Both the position numbers and the translations under genes were made by a program. Positions 1-7,690 of a stretch of 20,604 bases of DNA are shown here, piece by piece; positions within the stretch are counted from its first letter, which is position 1, and each line of letters opens with the position of its first letter. The notes under the pieces were generated by a model. It was given only the letters and a program-made list of their open reading frames with translations, was not told the DNA's origin and did no database searches. This stretch comes from a virus. The stretch is from positions 1-20,604 of the IMG/VR virus record IMGVR_UViG_3300046507_000126; one strand, 5' to 3'.

Positions 1-501
1 TTCTACAATGGCTGGGTGCCAGTAATCGACTTCTTTCTCAGTCCACACAGATGTTGGATTCTTGTAACGATAAGGGATGACGACAAGTTCAGCATCATTA
101 TGCTTGGTGTAGTTTTCCAGAGCCTTCAAGAAGGGTAGGAATACTGGCGTTGCATTCTGTGCTGAGGTGATTACGTAAGTCTTGTTCTTCTCAATTCTTA
201 CCTTAGTCTTCTCCGCAACGTTATTAACCTTCTCTGACTTCTTAGTAATTTCAGCCATCGCATCTAGAATATTTTCAAAATGCACTAGCGTCTGTCGGTC
301 TAATCCTACGTTAGGGTTGTTCTCTAAGAAGGGGAGCGAAAGACCGTTGAATTGCTCAACTGCCTGTTTACGTCTTAGAACTGACTTTGGCTTGACACCA
401 AGATACTCAGCGAACTGTTCTCTAGATATCTTAGCCTTGACTGCTGCCTTGTACTTTAAAATAAAGTCTTCTGTAGCATTCGAAAGTAACTGTTTATTCA
501 T
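1..501 (-). CDS. Helix-turn-helix protein of unknown function, C-terminus beyond window edge
   Basis: Open frame of 167 codons from ATG at 501 running without a stop to base 1, so the C-terminus is missing. The ATG overlaps the stop of the upstream small terminase gene (ATGAATAA), indicating translational coupling. Residues about 20-50 (ISREQFAEYLGVKPKSVLRR) look like a helix-turn-helix, suggesting DNA binding. Further on, a strand-rich segment begins TYVITSAQNATPV and continues with ELVVIPYRYKNPTS, which reads as the start of an alpha/beta domain. I recognise this as phage-like but cannot name the family. In T4 the gene after gp16 is the large terminase gp17; this one has no visible ATPase motif in the part present, so it is not an obvious gp17. 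A DNA-binding role is an inference from the N-terminus only. Confidence 0.8.
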   Translation of the reverse strand, partial: MNKQLLSNATEDFILKYKAAVKAKISREQFAEYLGVKPKSVLRRKQAVEQFNGLSLPFLENNPNVGLDRQTLVHFENILDAMAEITKKSEKVNNVAEKTKVRIEKNKTYVITSAQNATPVFLPFLKALENYTKHNDAELVVIPYRYKNPTSVWTEKEVDYWHPAIVE

Positions 502-1030
502 CTACTATTTTTCCTGATTCATCGGTAATCTCGATGACTTCTCCCTCTACAACATTATTTGATTTTAGAATGTCTTTGATGGCATCCCTCGTATTCATAA
601 TAAGTGTCTGATTCACGGTCTTAGTTACATTACCGCCACCAGATGTGGTTTTAGCCGTCAATTTATCCTTATGTTCTTTCATCTTAGCACGTTCGTGGAT
701 TGCACTCAAGCCAATGTTTAAATAATTCGCTGCTACTTCGTACATTCGTGCTCGTTTGCTTCCTTCGATATCCTCGATATCATCAATGATGGTTTGATGA
801 ACCACAATGGCGTCATTGTGAATCTTTGAATATGCGGCTTCGATGTCATCATCTTTTTCGTCATACGCATCAACGGCTGATGCCGTTGGCGTATTCTGAA
901 CTGGTTGTTCCGTTGCTACTTCCTTATCTTCATCTTCCACGACTTCTGGAAGATTGAAGAAATTTTCTAAGGGTCTTCTCTTAGTGGTAGTAGTAAGACC
1001 CTTCGACTCTTTAGATTTTTTCGCTGGCAT
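494..1030 (-). CDS. gp16: Terminase small subunit, T4 gp16-like
   Basis: 178 residues, close to T4 gp16 (164). The layout matches that family: an acidic, low-complexity N-terminal arm (about 1-60), a central helical pair (about 62-125, starting DDIEAAYSKIHNDAIVVHQ and ending MKEHKDKLT), then a linker and the segment VNQTLIMNTRDAIKDIL near 140-155. T4 gp16 has the same order: an acidic D-L/I-E motif, long helices that build the oligomeric ring, and a late N-A/T-x-x-hydrophobic strand. The family recognises concatemeric DNA and stimulates the large terminase during packaging. The next gene overlaps its stop. A late-promoter-like box lies 27 bases upstream in a hairpin loop, so it may be transcribed from its own start as well as by read-through. 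The identification rests on pattern similarity, not alignment. Confidence 0.75.
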   Translation of the reverse strand: MPAKKSKESKGLTTTTKRRPLENFFNLPEVVEDEDKEVATEQPVQNTPTASAVDAYDEKDDDIEAAYSKIHNDAIVVHQTIIDDIEDIEGSKRARMYEVAANYLNIGLSAIHERAKMKEHKDKLTAKTTSGGGNVTKTVNQTLIMNTRDAIKDILKSNNVVEGEVIEITDESGKIVDE

Positions 1031-1043
1031 TGTTGGTATTCCT

Positions 1044-1078
1044 AGGTTCTAAGGGATATTTATTACCCTTTAGAACCT
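1044..1078 (-). terminator. Hairpin at end of the 66-residue gene, with late-promoter-like box in its loop
   Basis: Bases 1044-1055 pair with 1066-1078, 12 pairs with one bulged base (1069), leaving a 10-base loop (1056-1065). The stem encodes the last residues of the upstream small protein, and its TAA stop (1065-1063) lies in the loop. There is no strong U-tract on the minus strand, so termination efficiency is uncertain. The hairpin is clear; its function is inferred. Confidence 0.6.
1057..1064 (-). promoter_or_regulatory. Late-promoter-like box AATAAATA upstream of gp16
   Basis: Minus-strand AATAAATA matches 7 of 8 bases of the T4 late promoter consensus TATAAATA. It lies wholly in the loop of the 1044-1078 hairpin, 27 bases before the gp16 start codon. 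Confidence 0.45.
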
Positions 1079-1263
1079 CTGACCGCCGAATACCACTCTC
1101 TAGGAAATTCCTTGTTAGTGGTCATTTCATACCAAGCATCCAATTCCAAAATCTTCTTAAGGTGAAGATCAATGTATTTGTTGTATTCACTTATAAAATT
1201 AGTGAGGTCTGCTTGGCTCTGATCGGTAATCATGGATTCAACTTTATGTGCTACTAGTTTCAT
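1063..1263 (-). CDS. Small protein of unknown function
   Basis: 66 residues, predicted mostly helical and mildly basic, with two central aromatic-rich stretches (EYNKYIDLHLKKILELDAWY). No signal peptide or membrane segment. The start (ATG at 1263) overlaps the upstream 89-residue gene by 20 bases, a typical coupled phage arrangement that supports it being real. The stop lies in a hairpin loop before the small terminase gene. No family recognised. It sits in the helicase-to-terminase unit. Confidence 0.65.
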   Translation of the reverse strand: MKLVAHKVESMITDQSQADLTNFISEYNKYIDLHLKKILELDAWYEMTTNKEFPREWYSAVRGSKG

Positions 1264-1513
1264 TGTTCTGGCTGTCCGGTTCTTCAGTTTTAGTTGGGTA
1301 TAGTCCCTTTAGGATATCGTTAATCTGGCTACGCTTGGCTAGTATGGCTAGCTCAATTATTTCCATTTCACCGAAAAGGTCTAACTTCTTTTGGCTATAA
1401 CGCTGAAGAGTTTCCACTTCAAAGCGAATCTCCTTAGGAAGGTTTTCTACTTCGATCTTCTGATCATTAATTTGCAAGAAAATGATTTTCTCTGCTATAG
1501 GCGATTGATTCAT
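1244..1513 (-). CDS. Small coiled-coil protein, possibly DUF6447-like
   Basis: 89 residues with a good ribosome site (AAGGAT, seven bases before the ATG at 1513). The first part (IIFLQINDQKIEVENLPKEI) is a short beta-hairpin followed by 'x-LPKEIR', then an amphipathic helix to about residue 66 and a polar tail. This resembles the short T4-like and cyanophage proteins grouped as DUF6447: a small hairpin with an 'INGKxYxxxDLPxEAK' style motif followed by a helix. The resemblance is by eye and tentative. It starts just after the helicase stop and overlaps the next gene by 20 bases, so it is co-transcribed with both. Function unknown. Confidence 0.7.
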   Translation of the reverse strand: MNQSPIAEKIIFLQINDQKIEVENLPKEIRFEVETLQRYSQKKLDLFGEMEIIELAILAKRSQINDILKGLYPTKTEEPDSQNNETSST

Positions 1514-1522
1514 ATTTTATCC

Positions 1523-2959
1523 TTATGAGTTTGCGAATGCCATTAAATCTAACAAATCGTTAGAGTTTGATTCTTCTGGTGGAGTATCGAAGTCACCGAT
1601 TGGCATACCTTCAATATGTCCATCAATTACACTGAACGATACTCTCTGTGGTTCATCAGCTTCAGGTTTTACTTTCTTTCCGTACTGATTGTTGGACTGC
1701 TGTACTTCTTTCTGCAATCTGGTCAGTGCGGCTCTAACCTTTCCTTCATCTTCAATGTCGGTAATCTGTAGATTCTCTCTGTTGAATTTAACTGGCACGT
1801 TCTCGCCTACAGCAGATGATGAACGAGTCTTTAGGAAGTAGAGCAACATGATACCTTCGATTCTCATCTTAGGAGTCATGTATAGCGAAATGTAGTTGTC
1901 CACGATGTTGATCTTGGAGAAACCACCTGCGATTACTGCTTGGTCTGGTGAAGCCATACGAATACCGTCTCTGTTTTGCTGTGAAGCAGACACCATTACG
2001 GCGTTATAATCAACACCAATTTCATACAACTGCTCTGACTTAGCCTTATCCTGTTCTGAAACAGATAGGTTATTTGTTCCACCGATTGGGGACATAAGGT
2101 CGAGATAGTCAACTAGGATTACGTCAGGCTTACGTTCGAACTCCATTTCGTACTGTTTTAAATAAGCACGAAGATCATTAGCGTTTGAACCGTTAGGTAG
2201 ACGTACCATTCTGTACGAACCACCACCCTTTTGTTTAATCTGATTTAGCTTGCCAGCGATGATCGGAATATTTTCTTTCCAACCACTGATAGCCACACCA
2301 GTTGCAATAGCTGCAAGACGGGTGTAAATCATATTTTCAGGAAGTTCTAACGAAATGTAGAGGACGTGATATCCCTGTGCAGCGTAGTTATCACCGATGT
2401 TCGACATGACCACCGATTTACCGACACCTGAGTTGGCAGAGAATAACGTTAGCTGTTTACGTACTAGACCACCGCCAAGCTTATCGTCAAGGATTCTAAT
2501 ACCCGTAGGCATGAATTCCAAACTGTCAATGCATTCTTGTAGCTGCTTTTCAGGATTATCGTATAGATCGATACCTAGATTTCTATTAAGAGAAATCTTA
2601 GCGGCTTCTAGAATGGCTTGGGTTACCTTGTCGAAGTTACCTTCGGCCATGTCCTTCATGGAACTCTGCATGGCTTCCTTGATGGCTGATTCCTTAGCGA
2701 ACTTCTCGCACTCTTCCGAGATATAAGGAACGTCATCGTACTTGACTTCACGGCGTGTCAATTTAACATCACACTCCACTTCGATCTTATTGAAATCGGG
2801 GAGTGCGGAATACTTCTGATAATAAGTTTGAAAGAACAGAACTGCCTTTCTTAACTCTGGATCAAAGAAACTTGGCTTGATGATCGACGCACATCGAGCG
2901 TACAAGTCCTTCGATGATAATAGATATTCAATTACCATCTTTTGTTTAGCAAAATTCAT
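1523..2959 (-). CDS. gp41: Replicative DNA helicase, DnaB/T4 gp41 family
   Basis: 478 residues, nearly the same length as T4 gp41 (475). RecA-type motor: Walker A at about 174-182 (SANSGVGKS), the catalytic glutamate in SLELPE (about 203-208), Walker B at 280-288 (VILVDYLDL) and the sensor-like SASQQNR (324-330) typical of superfamily 4 helicases. Residues 1-130 form the helical N-terminal collar region expected in DnaB proteins. The enzyme would unwind DNA 5' to 3' as a ring at the phage fork and work with a primase not present here. GGAG stands ahead of the ATG at 2959. It sits between neck-protein genes and the small terminase, not in a replication cluster, which is unusual for T4 relatives. 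No late box is visible in the 47-base gap upstream. Confidence 0.93.
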   Translation of the reverse strand: MNFAKQKMVIEYLLSSKDLYARCASIIKPSFFDPELRKAVLFFQTYYQKYSALPDFNKIEVECDVKLTRREVKYDDVPYISEECEKFAKESAIKEAMQSSMKDMAEGNFDKVTQAILEAAKISLNRNLGIDLYDNPEKQLQECIDSLEFMPTGIRILDDKLGGGLVRKQLTLFSANSGVGKSVVMSNIGDNYAAQGYHVLYISLELPENMIYTRLAAIATGVAISGWKENIPIIAGKLNQIKQKGGGSYRMVRLPNGSNANDLRAYLKQYEMEFERKPDVILVDYLDLMSPIGGTNNLSVSEQDKAKSEQLYEIGVDYNAVMVSASQQNRDGIRMASPDQAVIAGGFSKINIVDNYISLYMTPKMRIEGIMLLYFLKTRSSSAVGENVPVKFNRENLQITDIEDEGKVRAALTRLQKEVQQSNNQYGKKVKPEADEPQRVSFSVIDGHIEGMPIGDFDTPPEESNSNDLLDLMAFANS

Positions 2960-3006
2960 AGATACTCCAACTTAAGGCGGATTCTACCTACGAATGACCG
3001 TTTAAG

Positions 3007-4734
3007 TCAATTCTTGTTCAGAATTGTGTCTTCACGTTTCGGGTCAGTTACAGTCGATAATTCAGGATCAATGAAATCTTGAAGCAATGGCATGGTTCTC
3101 TTGAAAGCATAACGTTTGTCATCTTCAATGAATAACCAAATACCCTTGCGCTTTGAGAAGCGATATAGCTTAGGAGCAATGTCTTTACCGTTACCAAGCT
3201 TGACGTAAGTCAATCTGTGGTAGTCACCATTTTTAGGTCCGGCTGGGAAATCGTCACCTTCCGTGAATGGGAGGCCGTTCGGAGGTAGTCCGTCCTTACT
3301 ATATATGTTCTTGCCCACATTGAGCTTGTTCATGTTTAGCTTAGGATGCTTCTTACCGAACTCGATTGCTTCCGGGGAAAGCTTTCCAATATCAGCATGA
3401 TCTTCACCACGCTCTGGAACGTTATCATTAGCTTTAGCTTTAATCGTATCATTGATTGGCATGATATCCTGATACTTCTTAGGAGCACCATCATTGATAT
3501 CCACAAGACCGCTGGAATCAATATCTTCAGTTAGCTTACCAAAGATTTGCTGTGTTTCCTGAGTAGCCATCGCTGGAATTGCTAGAAGACGCAGCATCGT
3601 AGGAATCCAGCTTGCAGTATAACTTGTAACAGCCCACGATACATCGATAATTTCCAAATACTTCTTAGCCATTGACAACGTAGGTGTCAACTGTGCCAAG
3701 GCTGGGATTTCAATGATATCGCCAATAACGAATGGACGGCCAAGCAAAGCTACTGTCTGACGTGTTGAAACTTCAATTGTGTAAGTTTCAGTCTGATAGA
3801 AACCATACTTGGAAGCTGCTGACTGAACATCAATGGGAGTGAAATAGGATTTCATCTTCAAAGGTATGGTCAAATAGTCACGGTCACGATTCTCTAAAAG
3901 AATCTTGTCCTGAATGTTGTTGATCGCAGTTGGTTCGTATTCCATCATCTGGATAGCCTGAACAGTCCAATAATCATCTGGACCACCGTTAAACGCTACT
4001 GGACGAACTCTCCAAAATCTTGAAGGAACGGTTCTAGGGAATGCTAGGGTTACAAGACCATCACAATCCTGTGAAGCCACTGCACCGGCACCATACCATT
4101 TGACCCCATCTTCTGAATGCTCAAGGCGAACCTTTGTTGCACGGTTCTGAGCATCGCAACCCTGCTTGATTTTGATTAGAGAAATGTCACGCTTTACAGA
4201 TGTCTCAATACCATAACGATCACGACCATTGCTTAATTTAATTGGACCGAAGTCGAAACCAATGAAAGCTTTACCAACGACAGCCGTACCCGTCTGAGCG
4301 GAACGCCACTCAGTTCTGTATTTTGTAAAAGCATTAGATGCTGGGAAGTTTGAAAGATTGCCAGATGAAATAGCTGTGCCTGAGGTGGTCAAGTCAGTTA
4401 GCGAACCCTGCTCGTGGATACCAAGAAGCTTGTATACGTTTATAACCGCACCAGCGATGTTTAGCTGCTCGTCTACGTAGTTATCGACCTGACATGTATC
4501 ATTGTTCTCCGTCAAGTCCCACGGGCTGCACACTTCGTTCTGAGGGCAAACGATTCCGTACTCAGTCTGCACACATCCACCACCGACATCGCCGGTTGGT
4601 GGAGTTACAGGAGTACCGTCATCATTAAGATCACAATCCCCGGCAGTGTTATTGTCTATTCCACAATCCTTACCGGTTTTGATTTCAGCTTGATTCTTTA
4701 CTTCATCAATTTGACACGAAATACAAGTTGCCAT
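3007..4734 (-). CDS. Virion protein with Cys-rich N-terminus and discoidin domain; possibly gp14-like neck protein
   Basis: 575 residues. Residues 1-81 hold eight cysteines (4, 7, 24, 34, 54, 63, 69, 81) and a DLNDDG loop that could bind calcium. Residues about 105-270 look like an F5/8 type C (discoidin, galactose-binding) domain: FPASNAF, TEWRSA, AFIGFDFGPI, LEHSEDGVKWYG, SRFWRVRPV. Residues about 280-390 (SKYGFYQTETYTIEVSTRQ then LLGRPFVIGDIIEIPAL) have the 'R-P-x-x-G-D-I/L-I-x-x-P' pattern I associate with T4 gp14 neck proteins. Near the C-terminus, PKNGDYHRLTYV and LYRFSKRKGIWLFIE form a module reminiscent of the repeats in the upstream gene. Its place directly after the gp13-like gene (three-base gap) fits the T4 order 13-14. 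Structural role is likely; the gp14 assignment is tentative. The discoidin domain may bind glycans. Confidence 0.75.
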   Translation of the reverse strand: MATCISCQIDEVKNQAEIKTGKDCGIDNNTAGDCDLNDDGTPVTPPTGDVGGGCVQTEYGIVCPQNEVCSPWDLTENNDTCQVDNYVDEQLNIAGAVINVYKLLGIHEQGSLTDLTTSGTAISSGNLSNFPASNAFTKYRTEWRSAQTGTAVVGKAFIGFDFGPIKLSNGRDRYGIETSVKRDISLIKIKQGCDAQNRATKVRLEHSEDGVKWYGAGAVASQDCDGLVTLAFPRTVPSRFWRVRPVAFNGGPDDYWTVQAIQMMEYEPTAINNIQDKILLENRDRDYLTIPLKMKSYFTPIDVQSAASKYGFYQTETYTIEVSTRQTVALLGRPFVIGDIIEIPALAQLTPTLSMAKKYLEIIDVSWAVTSYTASWIPTMLRLLAIPAMATQETQQIFGKLTEDIDSSGLVDINDGAPKKYQDIMPINDTIKAKANDNVPERGEDHADIGKLSPEAIEFGKKHPKLNMNKLNVGKNIYSKDGLPPNGLPFTEGDDFPAGPKNGDYHRLTYVKLGNGKDIAPKLYRFSKRKGIWLFIEDDKRYAFKRTMPLLQDFIDPELSTVTDPKREDTILNKN

Positions 4735-4737
4735 TTA

Positions 4738-7689
4738 TTATCCTATTACAAAGTGACCAGCAAGACCTACGTCCTGATAGTTCGCCATTGCTGGGTCGTT
4801 CAATTCGTCCATCAATATCTGCTTTTCGTTATCAGCCTGAGAAGCCAATTCCTGAGCGTTAAGTGTAGTGCTACCATTTGGACCCGGTAGAGTCTGGTAC
4901 TTACCTCTAACCTGTGAAAGCATCATCTTGGCTTCAGCCAATGCATACTTCTTAATCCATAGTGCTGAATGGCGACCTGTGAACAATTCCTGTTCGGACT
5001 TTTCAACAGTTACGTCAAGTAGCATTCTTTCATTCATAACGACTCTACCGAACAATCTCAACTCGCGAGTTTCTTCAACCCACTGGTGCATGATACGAGT
5101 AGCGAACAACTGTTCAAGTTCTTTCATGTAAGAAGACATCAAGTGATAGCTCAACATGTCGAATGTGCCTACAGCGTACAACTGCTGAAGTGCGGCAACA
5201 CCGAATAAGCCATTACCTGCTAGACCTGTTGTGATCCAACCAGCCTTCATTCTGTAGATAACTCTTACATCTGAAATCTTGTTGAAACCAACGCATTTAT
5301 TTGAAAGAACATAAATCTGCTGGTTTGGCTTGGTGTTAAGGAAGAACATGTTTCTAGATGAACCATAACCTGAATAGTTTCTATACTGTAGCAATGCATT
5401 GTCAATAGCTTCGTTGATCTGTTCTTTAGTCAATTCAACTGTGACGCTAACGCTACCTAGCATGTTTCTAATAGAATTATGTAAAGCTCTTCTTTCATCT
5501 GGTGAACCATCAGTACCAACGCCAAGCTGCTTGTACATTGGGCCAGCTTCAACGCCATTGCTACCTTCGATAGGATCATCGTAAATGACTGACTGTAGAA
5601 CCTTCGCAAAGATACCATCGGCATCTGGCACAACATGAATGTCGTGTCCGCAACCGCTAGCATTTGATTCGAAGTGTAGATACGGTGTACCGTTCCAACG
5701 TGGGTCTTTGCTTACCTGATATCTGAAGGCAACATACGCGATAGGCTGAGCGATAATCCAGCTTGTACCTGTCCACTGGAACAATTCATCGTTAACAGTG
5801 TCGTACCATAGAGTACCGATCTGTGGAGTCAATGGATGTAGAGAATACGGGATTACATCCCAACCTGTACCGTTCCATGACTTCAACTGATTGTTCACAG
5901 TATCGAACCACATGTAGCCTACGTATACGTCGAATGGATCGGTATCGGAAATGATTGGGTGGATGATATCCCAATCCAAACCGTCCCATGTGTAATAGGT
6001 CTTATTTGTTTCGTTATACCAAACCGTACCAACTGGTGGACGTGTTGGATCATAAGGGAAGAAAATGAATTCTCTATCGACACAGCTATTCTTTAGGATG
6101 TACTTCAATGTACCATCCTTAGGATTATACCAAACAACACATGGTGGAAGATTTGGTGGCTGTGATGGATCATTGGCCTGCTGTAGGAAGTTGGCTACGA
6201 CTTTCCACTCAGTGTTAACGATATCCCATACGAATAGTGAATCTACTGAAGGAGACTGATTCCACCATAGGTCATTGCTACTTCTAGCAATTGGGTCAGT
6301 TGGGTACATGGTGTACTCGACTTCAACCCAAGCAGTGTTTGCATCGTTTCTCTTATAGAACTTCTGTGTATCTGGATTCAACCAGTAAGTGCCAGTTGCA
6401 GGATAATCGATAGTACCATCAGACTTAGGTTCATCGTAACGAACATTAGTCATTAGGTTCCACTGACCAGCAGAGAACTTGTACATCTTACCATCGGTTT
6501 CATTCAACCAGAAATCACCTACACCAAGAGTGTTAGGGTCTTTCTTTGAAATGATAGCTAGAACATCATCAAACTTATCTGCATCAGAATCCCACTTGAC
6601 AAGTGAGCCGTTAACGGTGTCGTACCAATAGGTGTTGCAATCAAGGATAGGAGCTAGTGAAGGATTACGAGTCTGGATGTATAGGCATAGCTTTACCCAA
6701 TGGTCACCGTCCCATTCATACACTTCAGAACCAGTAAACCATAGCTGTCCACAAACTGGCTTAGTTGGATCAGTTGCTAGCTTGACGAATGGCTGTGGAC
6801 TCCAACCACCAGTTTCATACATGTACATGATGTCATGTGCAGTATCGTACCAGTAGGTGCCCTGAGGATGTGTTGAAGGGTCTAGGTTAAAGAATGTAAC
6901 AGGCTTAGCTAGGTTTGTGAAACCATCATAGAAATAAAGCTTCTGGTTTACTAGATCAACATAGTACTTGTTCGCATTTGGTGGAAGCGGAGCTTCATAA
7001 GCACCACCCATCATCTTGAACTGCTTATTGATAGCATCAACCAAGTCAGCATAGGTCTGAGCATCCATACCCTTAATCTTCAGGAAGTAATCCTTTCCGT
7101 CGATCTGCATGTGCAGTGTATAGGTTGTGGATGGGTCAAGACCCGTCATAGTGTTTAACGTAATGCTGGCAGATGATTCCTGATTGGTGAACAGTTGAAT
7201 GTTCTGATAAGCATTAAAGTATTCTGTGGCCTTCTCATCTGATCCAGTACTGATGGAATAGGCATGTACACCTTCACGGTGATATCTACCTACGTTATCA
7301 ATAGCGTAAGCAGATATGTAATAGAACTGGTTTGGATCAACATCAGTAACAGTTAAGGAAGTGGTTTTCTTATCGTGGTAGAAAGTACCGACAACAAGAG
7401 CCGTGCCCAACTTTGATCCTGTGTGCATATCTGGATCAACGGTTGGATCATCTTCATAGATCGTTGCATTCTTTGGTGATGTTGTAATGTAGTCAGCAGG
7501 TTTGTTGGATGCTGTAATCAGGATACCATCGTATGCCTGATTGTCAGCAGTACAACCGTTTGACGGAGGTGGAATGTTCCACGATACAGTACCCGTACCA
7601 TCGCCATTGCGAACGAATTTTACAGTGATTTCCTCACCTTCTTTTACGATCTGGTTTGGTGTGTCTGCGTAGTTACCGTAAATTGACAT
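4738..7689 (-). CDS. gp13: Large neck/head-tail connector protein: FN3-like + tandem repeats + gp13-like C-terminus
   Basis: 983 residues, about three times the 309 of T4 gp13. Residues about 10-150 resemble a fibronectin type III domain (GTVSWNIPPP, YDGILIT, TSLTVTDVDPNQFYYISAYAID). Residues about 240-650 are some ten degenerate repeats of 38-47 residues, each with 'G-T-x-W-Y/F-D/N-T ... W-x-G-x-x-W'. Residues about 740-983 match neck proteins of T4-like phages: SVTVELTKEQINEAIDNAL and RNYSGYG, DVRVIYRM, the 'YMKELEQLF' helix, then WIKKYALAEAKMMLSQVRGKY, LPGPNGSTTLNAQEL and a charged helix. In T4, gp13 closes the filled head and joins the tail. The N-terminal additions probably project from the neck as whisker-like or adhesive decoration. 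The start is TAATATG, overlapping the tail of the 223-residue gene unit. Confidence 0.8.
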   Translation of the reverse strand: MSIYGNYADTPNQIVKEGEEITVKFVRNGDGTGTVSWNIPPPSNGCTADNQAYDGILITASNKPADYITTSPKNATIYEDDPTVDPDMHTGSKLGTALVVGTFYHDKKTTSLTVTDVDPNQFYYISAYAIDNVGRYHREGVHAYSISTGSDEKATEYFNAYQNIQLFTNQESSASITLNTMTGLDPSTTYTLHMQIDGKDYFLKIKGMDAQTYADLVDAINKQFKMMGGAYEAPLPPNANKYYVDLVNQKLYFYDGFTNLAKPVTFFNLDPSTHPQGTYWYDTAHDIMYMYETGGWSPQPFVKLATDPTKPVCGQLWFTGSEVYEWDGDHWVKLCLYIQTRNPSLAPILDCNTYWYDTVNGSLVKWDSDADKFDDVLAIISKKDPNTLGVGDFWLNETDGKMYKFSAGQWNLMTNVRYDEPKSDGTIDYPATGTYWLNPDTQKFYKRNDANTAWVEVEYTMYPTDPIARSSNDLWWNQSPSVDSLFVWDIVNTEWKVVANFLQQANDPSQPPNLPPCVVWYNPKDGTLKYILKNSCVDREFIFFPYDPTRPPVGTVWYNETNKTYYTWDGLDWDIIHPIISDTDPFDVYVGYMWFDTVNNQLKSWNGTGWDVIPYSLHPLTPQIGTLWYDTVNDELFQWTGTSWIIAQPIAYVAFRYQVSKDPRWNGTPYLHFESNASGCGHDIHVVPDADGIFAKVLQSVIYDDPIEGSNGVEAGPMYKQLGVGTDGSPDERRALHNSIRNMLGSVSVTVELTKEQINEAIDNALLQYRNYSGYGSSRNMFFLNTKPNQQIYVLSNKCVGFNKISDVRVIYRMKAGWITTGLAGNGLFGVAALQQLYAVGTFDMLSYHLMSSYMKELEQLFATRIMHQWVEETRELRLFGRVVMNERMLLDVTVEKSEQELFTGRHSALWIKKYALAEAKMMLSQVRGKYQTLPGPNGSTTLNAQELASQADNEKQILMDELNDPAMANYQDVGLAGHFVIG
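5740..6972 (-). repeat. Coding tandem repeats (about ten W-Y/F-D modules) in the neck protein
   Basis: Repeating protein unit of 38-47 residues. Well-preserved copies include GTYWYDTAHD near residue 277, NTYWYDTVNG near 352, GDFWLNETDG near 391, GTYWLNPDTQ near 433, GTVWYNETNK near 554, GYMWFDTVNN near 591 and GTLWYDTVND near 625. Each is followed by an aromatic strand and a W-x-G-x-x-W-like turn, often with D-P-x-x-P between units. The copies are diverged, so this is an ancient protein-level repeat rather than a recent DNA duplication. Confidence 0.85.
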
Positions 7690-7690
7690 A

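Noticed and set aside
182-517. Plus-strand open frame of 111 residues
   Set aside because: It is antisense to the HTH gene, which has a coupled start and protein-like composition; no ribosome site on the plus strand.
5740-6972. CRISPR-like or satellite DNA repeats
   Set aside because: The repetition is only at protein level, with diverged bases and irregular unit length; no exact repeats with unique spacers.
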